This document shows positions 8,084-16,960 of a DNA stretch of 64,000 nucleotides, piece after piece. How positions within the stretch are numbered: the stretch's first letter is position 1; every line of letters starts with the position of its first letter. This DNA is from Propionigenium maris DSM 9537 (GTDB lineage Bacteria > Fusobacteriota > Fusobacteriia > Fusobacteriales > Fusobacteriaceae). Position numbers and translations under genes: made by a program. Under the pieces are notes generated by a model. That model was given only the letters and a program-made list of their open reading frames with translations, did no database searches and was not told the origin of the DNA. The stretch covers positions 184,822-248,821 of the forward strand of contig NZ_BSDY01000001.1 in the NCBI RefSeq assembly GCF_027925155.1. The letters are read 5' to 3'.

Positions 8084-8944
8084 ATGGAAAGATATGGTCT
8101 GGTCCTGGAAGGAGGAGGGACAAGGGGAGTATATACAGCAGGTGTTTTAGATGCATTTTTAGAATATAGTATAGAGGTTCCCTATGTTATTGGCGTCTCT
8201 ATTGGAGCATACAACGGAGCTGCCTATGTTGCAAAACAAAAACAGAGAAATTATAAAGTATATAGAAGTTATGCCAATGACCCAAGATTCATTGACTACA
8301 AAAGAATATTTAGAGGAAAAAGTATAATGGACTCAAAATTTATTTTTGATCATGTAAACAGTGAAAAATATCCATTTGATTATAAAAAGTTTTTTAAAAG
8401 CAGTCAGTCCTTTGTAAGTGTCAGTACAGATTGTAATACAGGTGGACCAGCTTATTTTGAAAAAAGTAAATATACCTTGAAAGATGTTGATAATATAATA
8501 AGATCATCTTGTTCCCTTCCTTTTATGACAGATATTGTAGAATACAAGAATAAAAAATATTTAGATGGGGGCATAGCAGACTCTATTCCCATCAGAAAAG
8601 CTATCTTAGACGGCAACCAAAAGCTGATAGTAATCCTTACTCATCCAAAGGGATTTGAAGAGAAGCAGGGATGGTATTCAAAGGTATCTTCTGTTTGGTA
8701 TAAGGAATACCCTAAGTTAACAGAATCTTTAAAAAACAGGTATCTACACTATAATGAATCCCTTCAGCTCCTAGAAGTATTAGAAATGACAGGGAAAGCC
8801 TATATTATAAGACCAAAACATAAAGAGATGTCTATGATAGAGCAGGATGTAGAAGAGCTGGATAAATACTACGATTTAGGGTGGAAACAGGGAATAGAGG
8901 AGGCTGAGAGGATTAAAAGCTTTATGCAGGATATGGCAGTGTAA
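8084..8944 (+). CDS. Patatin-like phospholipase (COG4667 type)
   Basis: The 286-residue protein carries the patatin Ser-Asp dyad: the glycine-rich oxyanion loop LEGGGTRGVYTAGVL at the N-terminus, the nucleophile elbow GVSIG (about residues 37-41) and the aspartate motif YLDGGIADSIPI (about 160). It matches the bacterial predicted-esterase group that includes YjjU and hydrolyses phospholipid acyl esters in the cytoplasm or at the membrane. An upstream in-frame ATG at 8072 sits only two bases from the GGAG ribosome site, so the ATG at 8084 is chosen. It is preceded by a dispersed element and followed by an EIIA gene about 100 bases later. Confidence 0.9.
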   Translation: MERYGLVLEGGGTRGVYTAGVLDAFLEYSIEVPYVIGVSIGAYNGAAYVAKQKQRNYKVYRSYANDPRFIDYKRIFRGKSIMDSKFIFDHVNSEKYPFDYKKFFKSSQSFVSVSTDCNTGGPAYFEKSKYTLKDVDNIIRSSCSLPFMTDIVEYKNKKYLDGGIADSIPIRKAILDGNQKLIVILTHPKGFEEKQGWYSKVSSVWYKEYPKLTESLKNRYLHYNESLQLLEVLEMTGKAYIIRPKHKEMSMIEQDVEELDKYYDLGWKQGIEEAERIKSFMQDMAV

Positions 8945-9048
8945 AACATATAGAGGGAAAGAAGAGAAAACTGTTAAAAGGTATTGATGCACAGGGTATA
9001 TCTATGAAGTAACAAAGCTCTACTATACTAGTCCGGGAGGAATCTACT

Positions 9049-9537
9049 TTGAATTTTGAAGAAATAAAAAAAAGCGGGGAAATTATTATCTACTCACCAC
9101 TTAAAGGAGAGGTAAAGAGTCTAGAGGATATTCCCGACCTATTTTTTACAAGTCATATTATAGGTGATGGATGTGCAATAAATCCTGTTAACGGGGTTAT
9201 CCATGCCCCTGTTTCATCTAAAGTTAAGATATTTAAAACAAACCACCTACTTCTCTTTGAACCAGAAAAAGGAGTTCATGTGGTTATACACTTTGGAATA
9301 GGAACCTCACATCTCAAAGGGAAGGGATTTACAAGGCTTCTTAAAGAGGAGGGGAGGGAGGTTAATGCAGGGGATGAGATAATTTCCTGTGACCTCAACT
9401 ATATAAACAATAAGGCCAGATCAACTATAACTCCAATTATAGTAAACAATGAAAATATATCAAGGCTGGAACTATTAGCTGAATATGGAAAAATAGTAGA
9501 AAGCGGAGCTCCGCTCATGAAAATATATTTAAAATAG
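9049..9537 (+). CDS. PTS system glucose-type EIIA component (Crr-like)
   Basis: The 162-residue single-domain protein matches EIIA-Glc over its length: IYSPLKGEVKSLEDIPD, GDGCAINPVNGVIHAPV and the phosphorylated histidine in VVIHFGIGTSHLKGKGF (about residue 84), with a second histidine-containing NHLLLFE motif. EIIA-Glc takes phosphate from HPr, passes it to EIIB and often regulates permeases. It is freestanding, with no EIIBC partner nearby. The start is TTG with GGGAGG eight bases before it. It ends in a strong terminator. Confidence 0.9.
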   Translation: MNFEEIKKSGEIIIYSPLKGEVKSLEDIPDLFFTSHIIGDGCAINPVNGVIHAPVSSKVKIFKTNHLLLFEPEKGVHVVIHFGIGTSHLKGKGFTRLLKEEGREVNAGDEIISCDLNYINNKARSTITPIIVNNENISRLELLAEYGKIVESGAPLMKIYLK

Positions 9538-9606
9538 TTCAGTAAATTGATTTTAGAGGGCCTGTAGAGGAAGTAAATTAAAAAAGTAAAGAGATAATAA
9601 AAAAGC

Positions 9607-9632
9607 CCGGGCTAAATCAAGCCCGGTTTTTT
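9607..9632 (+). terminator. Terminator of the EIIA gene
   Basis: CCGGGCT (9607-9613) pairs with AGCCCGG (9620-9626) and is followed by T6. Confidence 0.9.
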
Positions 9633-9720
9633 ATAAGGAAAAGCATAGAATTCTTAAAAATTACATAAAGTAATAGAAGTTCCAAATGGTTATCAGGATA
9701 CAGCGTCACGCTGCTTTTTA
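9633..9720 (+). repeat. Dispersed terminator-associated element, copy 3
   Basis: ATAAGGAAAAGCATAGAATT starts it and CAGCG-TCA-CGCTG plus T5 ends it (hairpin 9700-9714). The fourth stem pair is G-C here instead of A-T, a compensatory change. It lies between the EIIA gene and the convergent nrdB. Confidence 0.8.
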
Positions 9721-9734
9721 TCTGAGAGCAGGGG

Positions 9735-10781
9735 CTAGAGTTCATCCCAGCCGTCTACACTGGAGCTCATATTGTAGCTTGTAACACTTCCCTCAAAGAA
9801 GTTTGCTTTAACATGTCCCTCCCCCTCGGTGTCTGCAAATCTGTCCAGATGCTTATAGGGGTTCCTATTAAAACCTTCGTAGATAGGCTTCATCCCCAAG
9901 CTTCTCAGCCTTTCATTGGCTAGCCACTTTGTATAGGCTTCCGTGGTTTCCGTGGTTATCCCCAGAACCCTGTTACCAATGATATGGTTTGTCCAGTTGA
10001 TCTCCTGCTCCACAGCCTCCCTGAACAAGGAGCAGATCTCCTCCTCATCAAAGAAACCTGGATTCTCATTTAGGATCTCCTTCATGGTGTGCTGGAAGAG
10101 CACCACGTGGGAAAGCTCATCCCTGTTTATAAGTCTTATAATATCAGAGGTTCCCATCATCTTGTTCCTGCTGGCAAGCAGATAGAAGAAGTTGAAGCCG
10201 TTGTAGAAGTAGATGGCCTCTAGAAGGTAGTCTGCTATTAGTACCCTTGCAAAGGTCTTGTCTGATGGCTTGTCTATAAACTCCTGATAGATCTCAGCTA
10301 TATATTTATTTCTCTCAAATAATACCTTGTCATCCCTCCACTTATCGTAGATAAGGTTTCTCTTCTCCTTGGGAAGGATAGACTCGATAATGTACTGATA
10401 GGACTGGGAGTGGATAGCCTCCTGATAGGTCTGGATAGACAGGATCAGATTAACTTCCGGGGCTGTAATGTGATCCGATACATTGGGAACATTGTTTGTC
10501 TGGATACTGTCTAAGAATATCAGGAAGGAAAGGATACCGTCATAGGCATCCCTCTCCTCATCTGTAAGGTTAACATAGTCATTCTTATCCGATGTAAGAT
10601 CTATCTTTTCAGGGATCCAGAAATTCCCCATCATTACCCTGTAGAGGCTGTTGGCCCACTGATACTTTACATTGTTTAAGTTAAAGATATTGGTGGAATC
10701 TCCCTTTATAATCCTTCTGGCTTCCAGGGTATCGGAACCCAGGGGGTTAAATAGTTTTTTTCTATCCACTACAGCTTTCAC
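9735..10781 (-). CDS. nrdB: Class Ia ribonucleotide reductase, beta subunit
   Basis: The 348-residue helical protein carries the di-iron ligand pattern of NrdB: an aspartate in FLIFLDSIQTNNVPN, E and H in QTYQEAIHSQSYQYII (whose SxSY tyrosine fits the radical site), E in LLEAIYFYNGF, and E and H in NRDELSHVVLF. It houses the tyrosyl radical that starts reduction in the alpha subunit. Its start overlaps nrdA by 20 bases. Class Ia enzymes need oxygen to assemble the radical, of interest in an apparently anaerobic lineage. Confidence 0.95.
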   Translation of the reverse strand: MKAVVDRKKLFNPLGSDTLEARRIIKGDSTNIFNLNNVKYQWANSLYRVMMGNFWIPEKIDLTSDKNDYVNLTDEERDAYDGILSFLIFLDSIQTNNVPNVSDHITAPEVNLILSIQTYQEAIHSQSYQYIIESILPKEKRNLIYDKWRDDKVLFERNKYIAEIYQEFIDKPSDKTFARVLIADYLLEAIYFYNGFNFFYLLASRNKMMGTSDIIRLINRDELSHVVLFQHTMKEILNENPGFFDEEEICSLFREAVEQEINWTNHIIGNRVLGITTETTEAYTKWLANERLRSLGMKPIYEGFNRNPYKHLDRFADTEGEGHVKANFFEGSVTSYNMSSSVDGWDEL

Positions 10782-13008
10782 ACTCCTCTTTCTCCTTGGC
10801 TACATTGGTATTTCTCTGAATAGTTCTTGTATAGTAGATGGATTTACATCCTCTCTTCCATGCAGTCATAATTGTGTCGTAGATATCCTTGGCCTTGATA
10901 TCCTTATTCAGGTCGAAGATAAGCTCCATAGATACTCCCTGGCTTACCCACTTACCTATACGGCTCATTACCTCTACATATCTCTTGGGCTCGATCTTTC
11001 TGAACTCAGTATAGAACCACGACCTGTCCTTCAGGTGTTTTACCACCCTTGGAACAGCTCCCTTCTGATTCTTCTCGATGAAGAACCTTGAGAATGCAGG
11101 ATTTACAGATGCAGTAGCTCCCATAAGGAGGGAGGAAGATGTATTTGGAGCTATGGCAGTGAGTTCCCCGTTACGTATACCGTGTTTTTCTACAAGGTCA
11201 TATACCTCCATCCACTCTGGAGCCAACTTGGAGTTCTCCTCATACCACTTTCTGTCCTTTTCGAAGAAGATACCCCTGTCCCAGTTGGAACCTTCAAAGT
11301 TTACATACCTTCCCCTGCTTTCAGCCAGGAGGGCGCTTCCCTTGAGGGTATAGAGGGCAATCCTTTCAAAGAGTTCATCTACTTCCTCATCGGCTTCCTC
11401 ATATGCCAGGTAGTTACGGGCAAGGTAGTCGGCCAGCCCCATAGCCCCCACACCTATAGTCCTGTAAAGGTCGTTGTGTCTTCCAGACTCCCTTATTGGA
11501 CTTTCTGTAAGGTCGATGGTGTTATCCAGCAGCCTCACAGCGAGGATGGAGGTATCCTCCAGTTCCCACTCCTCCAGTTCAGTTAGGTTTAGAGATACAA
11601 GATTACAGGTATGTACTTCACCAAGCTCAGTTTCAACCCTACCCCTGTCTCCCTCCCTTGTCTCTACAAACTTTTTTGTGGGAGAGAAGTTGGAGAAGCT
11701 CTCCATACAGAGGTTACCATTCCCGATCATCCCCTTGTGCTGGTTGTGGTTCATCCTGTTGGCAGTGTCCTTGAAGAAGATGTAGGGCATACCAGTCTCT
11801 ATCTGAATCTTCATTATTTCCTTTAATATCTCCAGGGCATACATGGTCTTCCTCAGAGTAAGCTCTCTATCTGCTTCCAGCTTTTCATAGAACTCCCTGA
11901 ACTCATCTCCATGGAGCTCACACAACTCCACCCCATACTTCTTCCTTACCTCATAGGGGTCGAAGAGGGTCCATGAACCTCTAGCTTCTACCCTTTCCAT
12001 AAAGAGGTCGGAAACAACTATCTGAGGATAGATGTCATAGGCTTTACCCCTCTGATCTCCATTTTCCGTCTGAAGCTCAAGAAACTGTTCAATATCTATA
12101 TGCCATGAATCGATTGCCATGGTAACAGCTCCAGCTCTACGTCCCTGCTGGTTCACAGCTACAGCAGTATCGTTGAAGATCTTTATCCACGGAACTACAC
12201 CACCGCTGGCATTTGGATAGCCGTTTACCCATGATCCCTTACCTCTGATCCGGGAGAGGTTTATCCCCACGCCCCCGCCATTTTTACTTATCTTTGCCAC
12301 TGAATCTACATTGTAGAAGATAGATTCTATATTGTCGTCCACAGCTGAGATAAAGCAGGATGACAGGTTACCCTTGGGAACCCTTAGGTTGGCAAGGATT
12401 GGAGTAGCAAGGGATATCTTTCTCAGGGAGAGGGCGTCGTAGAACTTCTTCGCCGTCTCCACAGGATTACTTTCCTCCAGGGAAAGCATCATAGCGATTG
12501 CCATAAATACTTCCTGGGGAAGCTCCCAGAGAAGCCCCTCATGCTTCAGCAGGTATCTGGAGGCAAACATATTTGCCCCAGCATAGTCAAAGAGCATATC
12601 CCTCTCAGGTTTAATATACTCACCCAGCTCCTCCAGATCCCTGGAGGAATACATTTTTAACCTTTCATCATAGATTCCCTCCCTGCAGAGGTTACCTATA
12701 GTTTGGGAGAAGTTGCTGTAGGAGGTTCCCCTGTTGTGGAAAACCTCCCTCTCAACCTCCATCATAAGGAGTCTTCCTGCCACAGTACTCCAGTCGCTCT
12801 CCTCGAAGGAGGTCATGGAAACAGCCAGGTTGATGAGGGATTCCTGTATCTTCTTGGTAGTAATATTTTCCTGGTAGATGGAGTCCACGTGGCTCTCCAG
12901 CTCAACCATATTTATCTCTAATCCCTCACAGGCTCTCACAAGCTTCTCTCTGATTTTCTCTATATTCAGTACTTCTCTTATGCCCTCTCTATTGATGACA
13001 CTCCTCAT
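10762..13008 (-). CDS. nrdA: Class Ia ribonucleotide reductase, alpha subunit
   Basis: The 748-residue protein has an N-terminal ATP-cone (INREGIREVLNIEKIREKLVRACEGL), the catalytic barrel with LSSCFISAVDDN, KNGGGVGINLSRIRG, NLCMES (thiyl cysteine loop) and VHTCNLVSLNL (second redox cysteine). A C-terminal CESC tail can be re-reduced by a thioredoxin or glutaredoxin. It reduces ribonucleotides to deoxyribonucleotides. It starts one base after a glutaredoxin-like gene stop and overlaps nrdB, so all three form one operon under two NrdR-like boxes. Confidence 0.96.
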   Translation of the reverse strand: MRSVINREGIREVLNIEKIREKLVRACEGLEINMVELESHVDSIYQENITTKKIQESLINLAVSMTSFEESDWSTVAGRLLMMEVEREVFHNRGTSYSNFSQTIGNLCREGIYDERLKMYSSRDLEELGEYIKPERDMLFDYAGANMFASRYLLKHEGLLWELPQEVFMAIAMMLSLEESNPVETAKKFYDALSLRKISLATPILANLRVPKGNLSSCFISAVDDNIESIFYNVDSVAKISKNGGGVGINLSRIRGKGSWVNGYPNASGGVVPWIKIFNDTAVAVNQQGRRAGAVTMAIDSWHIDIEQFLELQTENGDQRGKAYDIYPQIVVSDLFMERVEARGSWTLFDPYEVRKKYGVELCELHGDEFREFYEKLEADRELTLRKTMYALEILKEIMKIQIETGMPYIFFKDTANRMNHNQHKGMIGNGNLCMESFSNFSPTKKFVETREGDRGRVETELGEVHTCNLVSLNLTELEEWELEDTSILAVRLLDNTIDLTESPIRESGRHNDLYRTIGVGAMGLADYLARNYLAYEEADEEVDELFERIALYTLKGSALLAESRGRYVNFEGSNWDRGIFFEKDRKWYEENSKLAPEWMEVYDLVEKHGIRNGELTAIAPNTSSSLLMGATASVNPAFSRFFIEKNQKGAVPRVVKHLKDRSWFYTEFRKIEPKRYVEVMSRIGKWVSQGVSMELIFDLNKDIKAKDIYDTIMTAWKRGCKSIYYTRTIQRNTNVAKEKEECESCSG

Positions 13009-13009
13009 A

Positions 13010-13216
13010 CTACTCTACCTCTTTTAAGAAATCTTCCATTCCCAGGAACTCACCCTTATACTCAACTACTGGAGCCATCATTACTCTTGCTTTGCTTGCT
13101 GCTATTCTAAGCTGCTTCATATCCTGAAGGTACTCAAAGTTCATTCCCTTTTCCTCTAGCATTAGCTTTAGCTCCACACATCTTGGGCAGTTTTCTTTTC
13201 CGTATACTTTGATCAT
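13010..13216 (-). CDS. Glutaredoxin-like / NrdH-type redoxin
   Basis: The 68-residue thioredoxin-fold protein MIKVYGKENCPRCVELKLML has a CPRC active site and ends near FLGMEDFLKEV, the usual glutathione-site region reduced. It is first in the operon with nrdAB and is the probable electron donor for the reductase. CPRC is neither the CPYC of glutaredoxin nor the CVQC of NrdH, so the precise subfamily is left open. Its ATG (13216) follows a GGAG at about 13225. Confidence 0.88.
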   Translation of the reverse strand: MIKVYGKENCPRCVELKLMLEEKGMNFEYLQDMKQLRIAASKARVMMAPVVEYKGEFLGMEDFLKEVE

Positions 13217-13231
13217 ATTAATCGCTCCTTT

Positions 13232-13282
13232 TATATCTATCTTGTGTTTTGTTTTTTATTAGATACTATATCTAGTATTATA
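13232..13282 (-). promoter_or_regulatory. nrd promoter region with two NrdR-like boxes
   Basis: ATACTATATCTAGTAT (13263-13278) is a perfect ATACTA/TAGTAT inverted repeat matching the 16-bp NrdR box with the outer C/G replaced. TATATCTATCTTGTGT (13232-13247) matches the right half of the same consensus (CTTGTGT). The starts are 31 bp apart, the three-helical-turn spacing typical of NrdR pairs. A TATAAT on the minus strand (13282-13277) overlaps the distal box, so bound NrdR would block initiation. Confidence 0.65.
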
Positions 13283-13676
13283 TTTATCACAAATTTGTAA
13301 TTAGATCAACAATTATTTTTTATTTTTCTTGTAAAGAATTACTGGATCCCTTATAAATACACATAATTAAGATACTGAAAAAAGATTAAAATCTTTTTCA
13401 CCAGGTGGAAGATGATCTATAGATCAGATAAAAAATCTTGGTAGGAGTTATAGAGAGGTGATTTTAATTGAGGTAGGTGTCTGTCTTGAAAGAGAGGTTA
13501 TCTATTATCGGATTTCCTATTTAGAGATAAATCAGAACTCTGTCCGTAAAAGACCTATAATTTATTAATATAAAAATATTGTTTTAAAGAAAGTAATAAT
13601 TTAAACAAAATTAATAAAGGGAAAGTAATATAAAGTAAGTGTTGTGGGGAGTTTCTGGGACAGGGAGGTGTCGGTT

Positions 13677-14072
13677 ATGAGGAGATTTATTATTTTATTG
13701 CTACCACTTCTTATAGGTTGTAGCTTTCAAGTAAGGGAGTCCGAGGGGGATGAAGAGAGACTTTCAAGGAGACCGGCAATGGAAGACAGGGATGTTTACA
13801 GTGAGTTTGATTTCAGAAGCGGATTTAAACCATATGAACTTGAGGAAAGAGTTCCCCTTGTAGACTATAGTACAGACGACGCTGAGAGGCTTTCTAGGGA
13901 ATCTGCTTTATTTGAAGATATAGACACTGAATTGAACTACAATGATATGTATCAACCATATGATATCTACCGTGAGGACCAGTTAAACTACAATGGCAGG
14001 GACGAGAGGATAGAGTTCCTAGAGGTAGAGGAAGTAGAGGAGGATAATTTAAGATTAGATATTTTTAAGTAA
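13677..14072 (+). CDS. Predicted lipoprotein, unknown function
   Basis: The 131-residue protein begins MRRFIILLLPLLIGCSF, with a lipobox (LLIG-C) and so a lipid-anchored cysteine at residue 16. The mature part is rich in Asp/Glu/Arg/Tyr with two similar segments (RLSRRPAMEDRDVYSEFDFRSGFKPYEL and RLSRESALFEDIDTELNYNDMYQPYDI, described here by their RLSR and PY cores), suggesting an internal duplication. No family recognised. GGGAGGTG precedes the ATG at 13677 by about eight bases; longer in-frame starts have no ribosome site. Confidence 0.75.
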   Translation: MRRFIILLLPLLIGCSFQVRESEGDEERLSRRPAMEDRDVYSEFDFRSGFKPYELEERVPLVDYSTDDAERLSRESALFEDIDTELNYNDMYQPYDIYREDQLNYNGRDERIEFLEVEEVEEDNLRLDIFK

Positions 14073-14119
14073 AAGATGTATAATATCCGGGATAGATTTA
14101 AGAAGTAAAGGAGAATCAG

Positions 14120-15310
14120 TTGGAAACATTTAAGAATTTTAAGATAAGTAACAATTTAGTATCCCATCTTGCAAAGAGAGGAATAAAGAGTCCCACTCCC
14201 ATCCAGAGTAGGGTAATAGACCCTATTCTAGATGGGAAGGATGTTATAGGTAGGGCAGATACAGGAAGTGGTAAAACACTTGCCTTTATGCTGCCTATTT
14301 TTGAGAACCTGAACCCCAATGTGGGGGAGGTGCAGACCCTTATCCTTACTCCTACAAGGGAACTTGCCATCCAGGTTAGTGAGGAGGCCAAGAAACTAGG
14401 TGAGATCAAGGAGATAAAAACTCTTCTTGCCTATGGTGGAAGGGATATAGAGGGACAGCTAAATAAGCTTAAGGGAGTGCAGCTTGTTGTAGCTACTCCC
14501 GGGAGGCTTTTAGATCACCTGAGAAGGGGAACTATAAACCTTAAGAGAGTGAAAAGTGTAGTTATAGATGAGGCGGATCAGATGCTTCTTATGGGATTTA
14601 AAAATGAGGTAGAGGAGATAATGAAGCATACCTCCAAGAAGAAGCAGGTTCTCTGTTTTTCTGCCACAATTAATTCAGATGTAAAGAAGCTTGCCTACAG
14701 GTACACCAAGGAACCAGTAGTTGTGGAGATAGAAAAAGGCAGCGAGGATAATATAGAGGAGTACCTTGTAGAGAGTACAGACAGGTGGAAGCTGGATGCC
14801 CTGTGTGAGGTATTAAATGATACCAACCCATTTATGGGAATAATCTTCTGTCGTACCAAGGCAAGGGTGGATAAGCTGGAGGCAAGGCTCTATGAGAGAG
14901 GGTATAACTGTCAGAAGATCCACAGTGATATTCCTCAGCCAAAGAGAGAGAAGATAATGAAGGCTTTCAGAAATGCAGAGATACAGTATCTTATCGCTAC
15001 AGATGTGGCTTCCAGAGGTCTTCACATAGATGGTGTAACCCATGTATATAACTATGATATTCCAGAGGAGACTGAGAGCTATACTCACAGGATAGGGCGT
15101 ACTGGAAGAGCCGGTGAAAGTGGAAAGACCTACCTCTTTGTGACACCTAAGAATGAGAGGGAGCTTGAAAGAATTGAGGAGATCAGAGGAAAAGCCTTTA
15201 AGAGGATAGAGGTTAAGGGAGAAAAGGATGTAATGTCTACGAATCCCAACCACGGAGGGAAGTATAAGAAGAGGATAAATACCGCCCCTAAGAAGTTTAA
15301 AAAGAGATAA
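14120..15310 (+). CDS. DEAD-box ATP-dependent RNA helicase
   Basis: The 396-residue protein has the DEAD motifs in order: Q motif (PTPIQSRVI), motif I ADTGSGKT (about 46-53), Ia PTRELA (about 78), II DEAD (about 150), III SAT (about 181), then IV-VI in the second RecA domain with ATDVASRGLHI and HRIGRTGRAG (about 322-331). It is a minimal-core helicase with a short basic C-tail (GGKYKKRINTAPKKFKKR), likely acting in ribosome assembly or RNA decay. The start is TTG with AAAGGAGA before it. It follows the lipoprotein gene and ends in a terminator plus a dispersed element. Confidence 0.95.
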   Translation: METFKNFKISNNLVSHLAKRGIKSPTPIQSRVIDPILDGKDVIGRADTGSGKTLAFMLPIFENLNPNVGEVQTLILTPTRELAIQVSEEAKKLGEIKEIKTLLAYGGRDIEGQLNKLKGVQLVVATPGRLLDHLRRGTINLKRVKSVVIDEADQMLLMGFKNEVEEIMKHTSKKKQVLCFSATINSDVKKLAYRYTKEPVVVEIEKGSEDNIEEYLVESTDRWKLDALCEVLNDTNPFMGIIFCRTKARVDKLEARLYERGYNCQKIHSDIPQPKREKIMKAFRNAEIQYLIATDVASRGLHIDGVTHVYNYDIPEETESYTHRIGRTGRAGESGKTYLFVTPKNERELERIEEIRGKAFKRIEVKGEKDVMSTNPNHGGKYKKRINTAPKKFKKR

Positions 15311-15328
15311 GTAATAGAGATAATAGAA

Positions 15329-15358
15329 AAGGAGACCTAAATAAAGGTCTCCTTTTTA
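15329..15358 (+). terminator. Terminator of the DEAD-box helicase gene
   Basis: GGAGACCT (15331-15338) pairs with AGGTCTCC (15345-15352), flanked by A-run and T-run. Confidence 0.9.
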
Positions 15359-15359
15359 T

Positions 15360-15453
15360 TTGGTAAGGAAAGTATAGAACTTTCAAAAAATTTACATGAA
15401 GTGAACAGTGTCTTAATTGATTATCAGGATGCAACGTCACGTTGCTTTTTATT
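15360..15453 (+). repeat. Dispersed terminator-associated element, copy 4
   Basis: TGGTAAGGAAAGTATAGAAC starts it; TTGATTATCAGGATGCAACG leads into the closing hairpin GCAACG-TCA-CGTTGC (15431-15445) plus T5. The end touches the stop of the convergent rubredoxin-type gene. Confidence 0.85.
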
Positions 15454-15589
15454 AATCAACTTTTTCGAAGGTAGCTCCCTCACACAGGGGACATAATTCC
15501 AGTTCCTCACCATCCTTAATCTCAAATTCAAAATCACAGATTACACATCTGTACCTTCCCTTTCCCGGGACATCTCCAAAACTTGGCAT
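15452..15589 (-). CDS. Small rubredoxin-type zinc/iron ribbon protein
   Basis: A 45-residue reading frame, MPSFGDVPGKGRYRCVICDF..., holds two CxxC pairs (CVIC and CPLC) spaced as in a rubredoxin-type ribbon, ending ATFEKVD. AGGAGG lies seven bases before the ATG at 15589, which strongly supports translation. Rubredoxins carry electrons with one iron; this one lacks the usual CG after each pair, so zinc binding is equally possible. It sits convergent to the DEAD helicase and divergent from the omptin gene. Confidence 0.8.
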   Translation of the reverse strand: MPSFGDVPGKGRYRCVICDFEFEIKDGEELELCPLCEGATFEKVD

Positions 15590-15704
15590 AGCATAACCTC
15601 CTTCACTGTCTTTTTGATACTAGTATATATCCTTTTCATTTTAAAGGAAAGAGAAAATTTTTTGAAAAATATATGGACTTTTGCAAGTTTTTGCGGTTAA
15701 TATC

Positions 15705-15733
15705 TTGATATATGGAACAAATGAAACTATAAT
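15705..15733 (+). promoter_or_regulatory. Sigma-70 promoter of the omptin gene
   Basis: TTGATA (15705-15710) and TATAAT (15728-15733) are separated by exactly 17 bases, 48 bases before the gene's ATG. Confidence 0.75.
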
Positions 15734-15781
15734 GAAAGGGCTGCAATTGAAACAACATTAGAATTACGGGAGAGTGAAGCA

Positions 15782-16870
15782 ATGAGGGAGAGAAAAAGGG
15801 CGAAAATTTTGGGAGTGGCCGGGGTATTTATTGGTATGTCCCTGCAGGCCAGTGCCATGTCTGTGAACGCAGACAGAGTATTTGAGAGTAGTGTGGACAG
15901 CAAGTATCCGGTGAGCTTTTCCATTTCAACAGGGCTGCTAAACGGAGAATCAGAGGAGTATGCTTACAGTAACTACTTTGGAAGTGACCAAAAGGAAAGT
16001 AAACTTACCTGGGATCTGAAGAATGTTTTTATAGTGGGAGCAGAAACCTCAATAGGACTTAGCAGAAGGGTATCCCTGAACTTTGGAGGATGGATCAATG
16101 CCAATAAGGGAAGTGGGGATATGAGTAACTACGACTGGCGTACAGGTGATGATAATTCATGGACGGATAAGTCTGATCACAGCACAGATCTGGAAGAGGG
16201 GATGATGTTGGATGTTAATGTAGATATTCTGCTACTATCAAAAGAAAACTATGCCCTGTCTGGAGTTGTGGGATTCAGGCACGACAAGTTCAGATGGAAT
16301 GCTTATAACGGAAGTGGAGTATATAGTTATAACGATATTGGAGCTGATAAACTGGATGGATTCCCTTATGAGGACGGTAAGAGGGTCCAGGATGTGGAAC
16401 AATATGGAAAAGCAGTATCATATAAGCAGGAGCTCTATGCCCCTTATATAGGTTTGAATTTTGATTACAATAAAAACAAGTGGACTATAAGGTCCTATGT
16501 AAGGGCCAGTCTGTGGGCTTGGGGAGAGGCAACAGACACGCACTACAGTCCGGCAGGTAAGTATACTTTAAACGATGACTTTAGAGGAAGCAGCAAAGGG
16601 GATACAAAATACTCAGAGGGCGGAGAAAAGAGAAGCATGAAGGATGAAGTTGATGATATGTTCTATCTTTCCTTTGGTCTGGGAGTGGACTACCAGTTTA
16701 CAGAGAGCCTTTCAGGAGGGCTTTCAGCAGACTTCCAAAAGTACAATAAGGAAGAGGATGACAGTAGAAAAGATTATGAATATGAATATAGAGATGATAC
16801 ATATGAAGGGTGGGGGGGAATGTCCCACATGTCCTACATGGTTACAGCTAGTGTAAAGTACTCATTTTAA
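15782..16870 (+). CDS. Omptin-family outer-membrane protease homologue
   Basis: The 362-residue protein has a signal peptide (to about ASA at residue 25) and then matches OmpT/Pla in order: an ISTGLLNGESEEYAY start, SKLTWDLKN, a GSGDMSNYDW...SWTDKSDHSTDL block, a PYIGLNFDY strand, EATDTHYSP, and a C-terminal strand ending in phenylalanine (VTASVKYSF). The OmpT Asp210/His212 pair is kept as DTH (about 250-252). The Asp83/Asp85 pair is N-Y-D, so the first aspartate is replaced. Omptins cleave between basic residues at the cell surface and usually need lipopolysaccharide. Single-gene unit. Confidence 0.85.
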   Translation: MRERKRAKILGVAGVFIGMSLQASAMSVNADRVFESSVDSKYPVSFSISTGLLNGESEEYAYSNYFGSDQKESKLTWDLKNVFIVGAETSIGLSRRVSLNFGGWINANKGSGDMSNYDWRTGDDNSWTDKSDHSTDLEEGMMLDVNVDILLLSKENYALSGVVGFRHDKFRWNAYNGSGVYSYNDIGADKLDGFPYEDGKRVQDVEQYGKAVSYKQELYAPYIGLNFDYNKNKWTIRSYVRASLWAWGEATDTHYSPAGKYTLNDDFRGSSKGDTKYSEGGEKRSMKDEVDDMFYLSFGLGVDYQFTESLSGGLSADFQKYNKEEDDSRKDYEYEYRDDTYEGWGGMSHMSYMVTASVKYSF

Positions 16871-16901
16871 AAAAAGAAGTCGAAAGACTTCTTTTTCTTT
16901 T
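16871..16901. terminator. Bidirectional terminator between omptin and the convergent membrane-protein operon
   Basis: AAAAAGAAGTC-GAAA-GACTTCTTTTT is an 11-bp stem with a GAAA tetraloop and A/T runs on both sides. Confidence 0.85.
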
Positions 16902-16960
16902 CTTCGGATATCGGGGAGACCAATGAGTTGTCTCAGGGAGATGTTTAGGGGAGAAGAATT

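Noticed and set aside
10672..13000. Several long plus-strand open frames opposite nrdA and nrdB
   Set aside because: They are antisense shadows: no ribosome sites, no recognisable protein and they follow the codon structure of the real genes.
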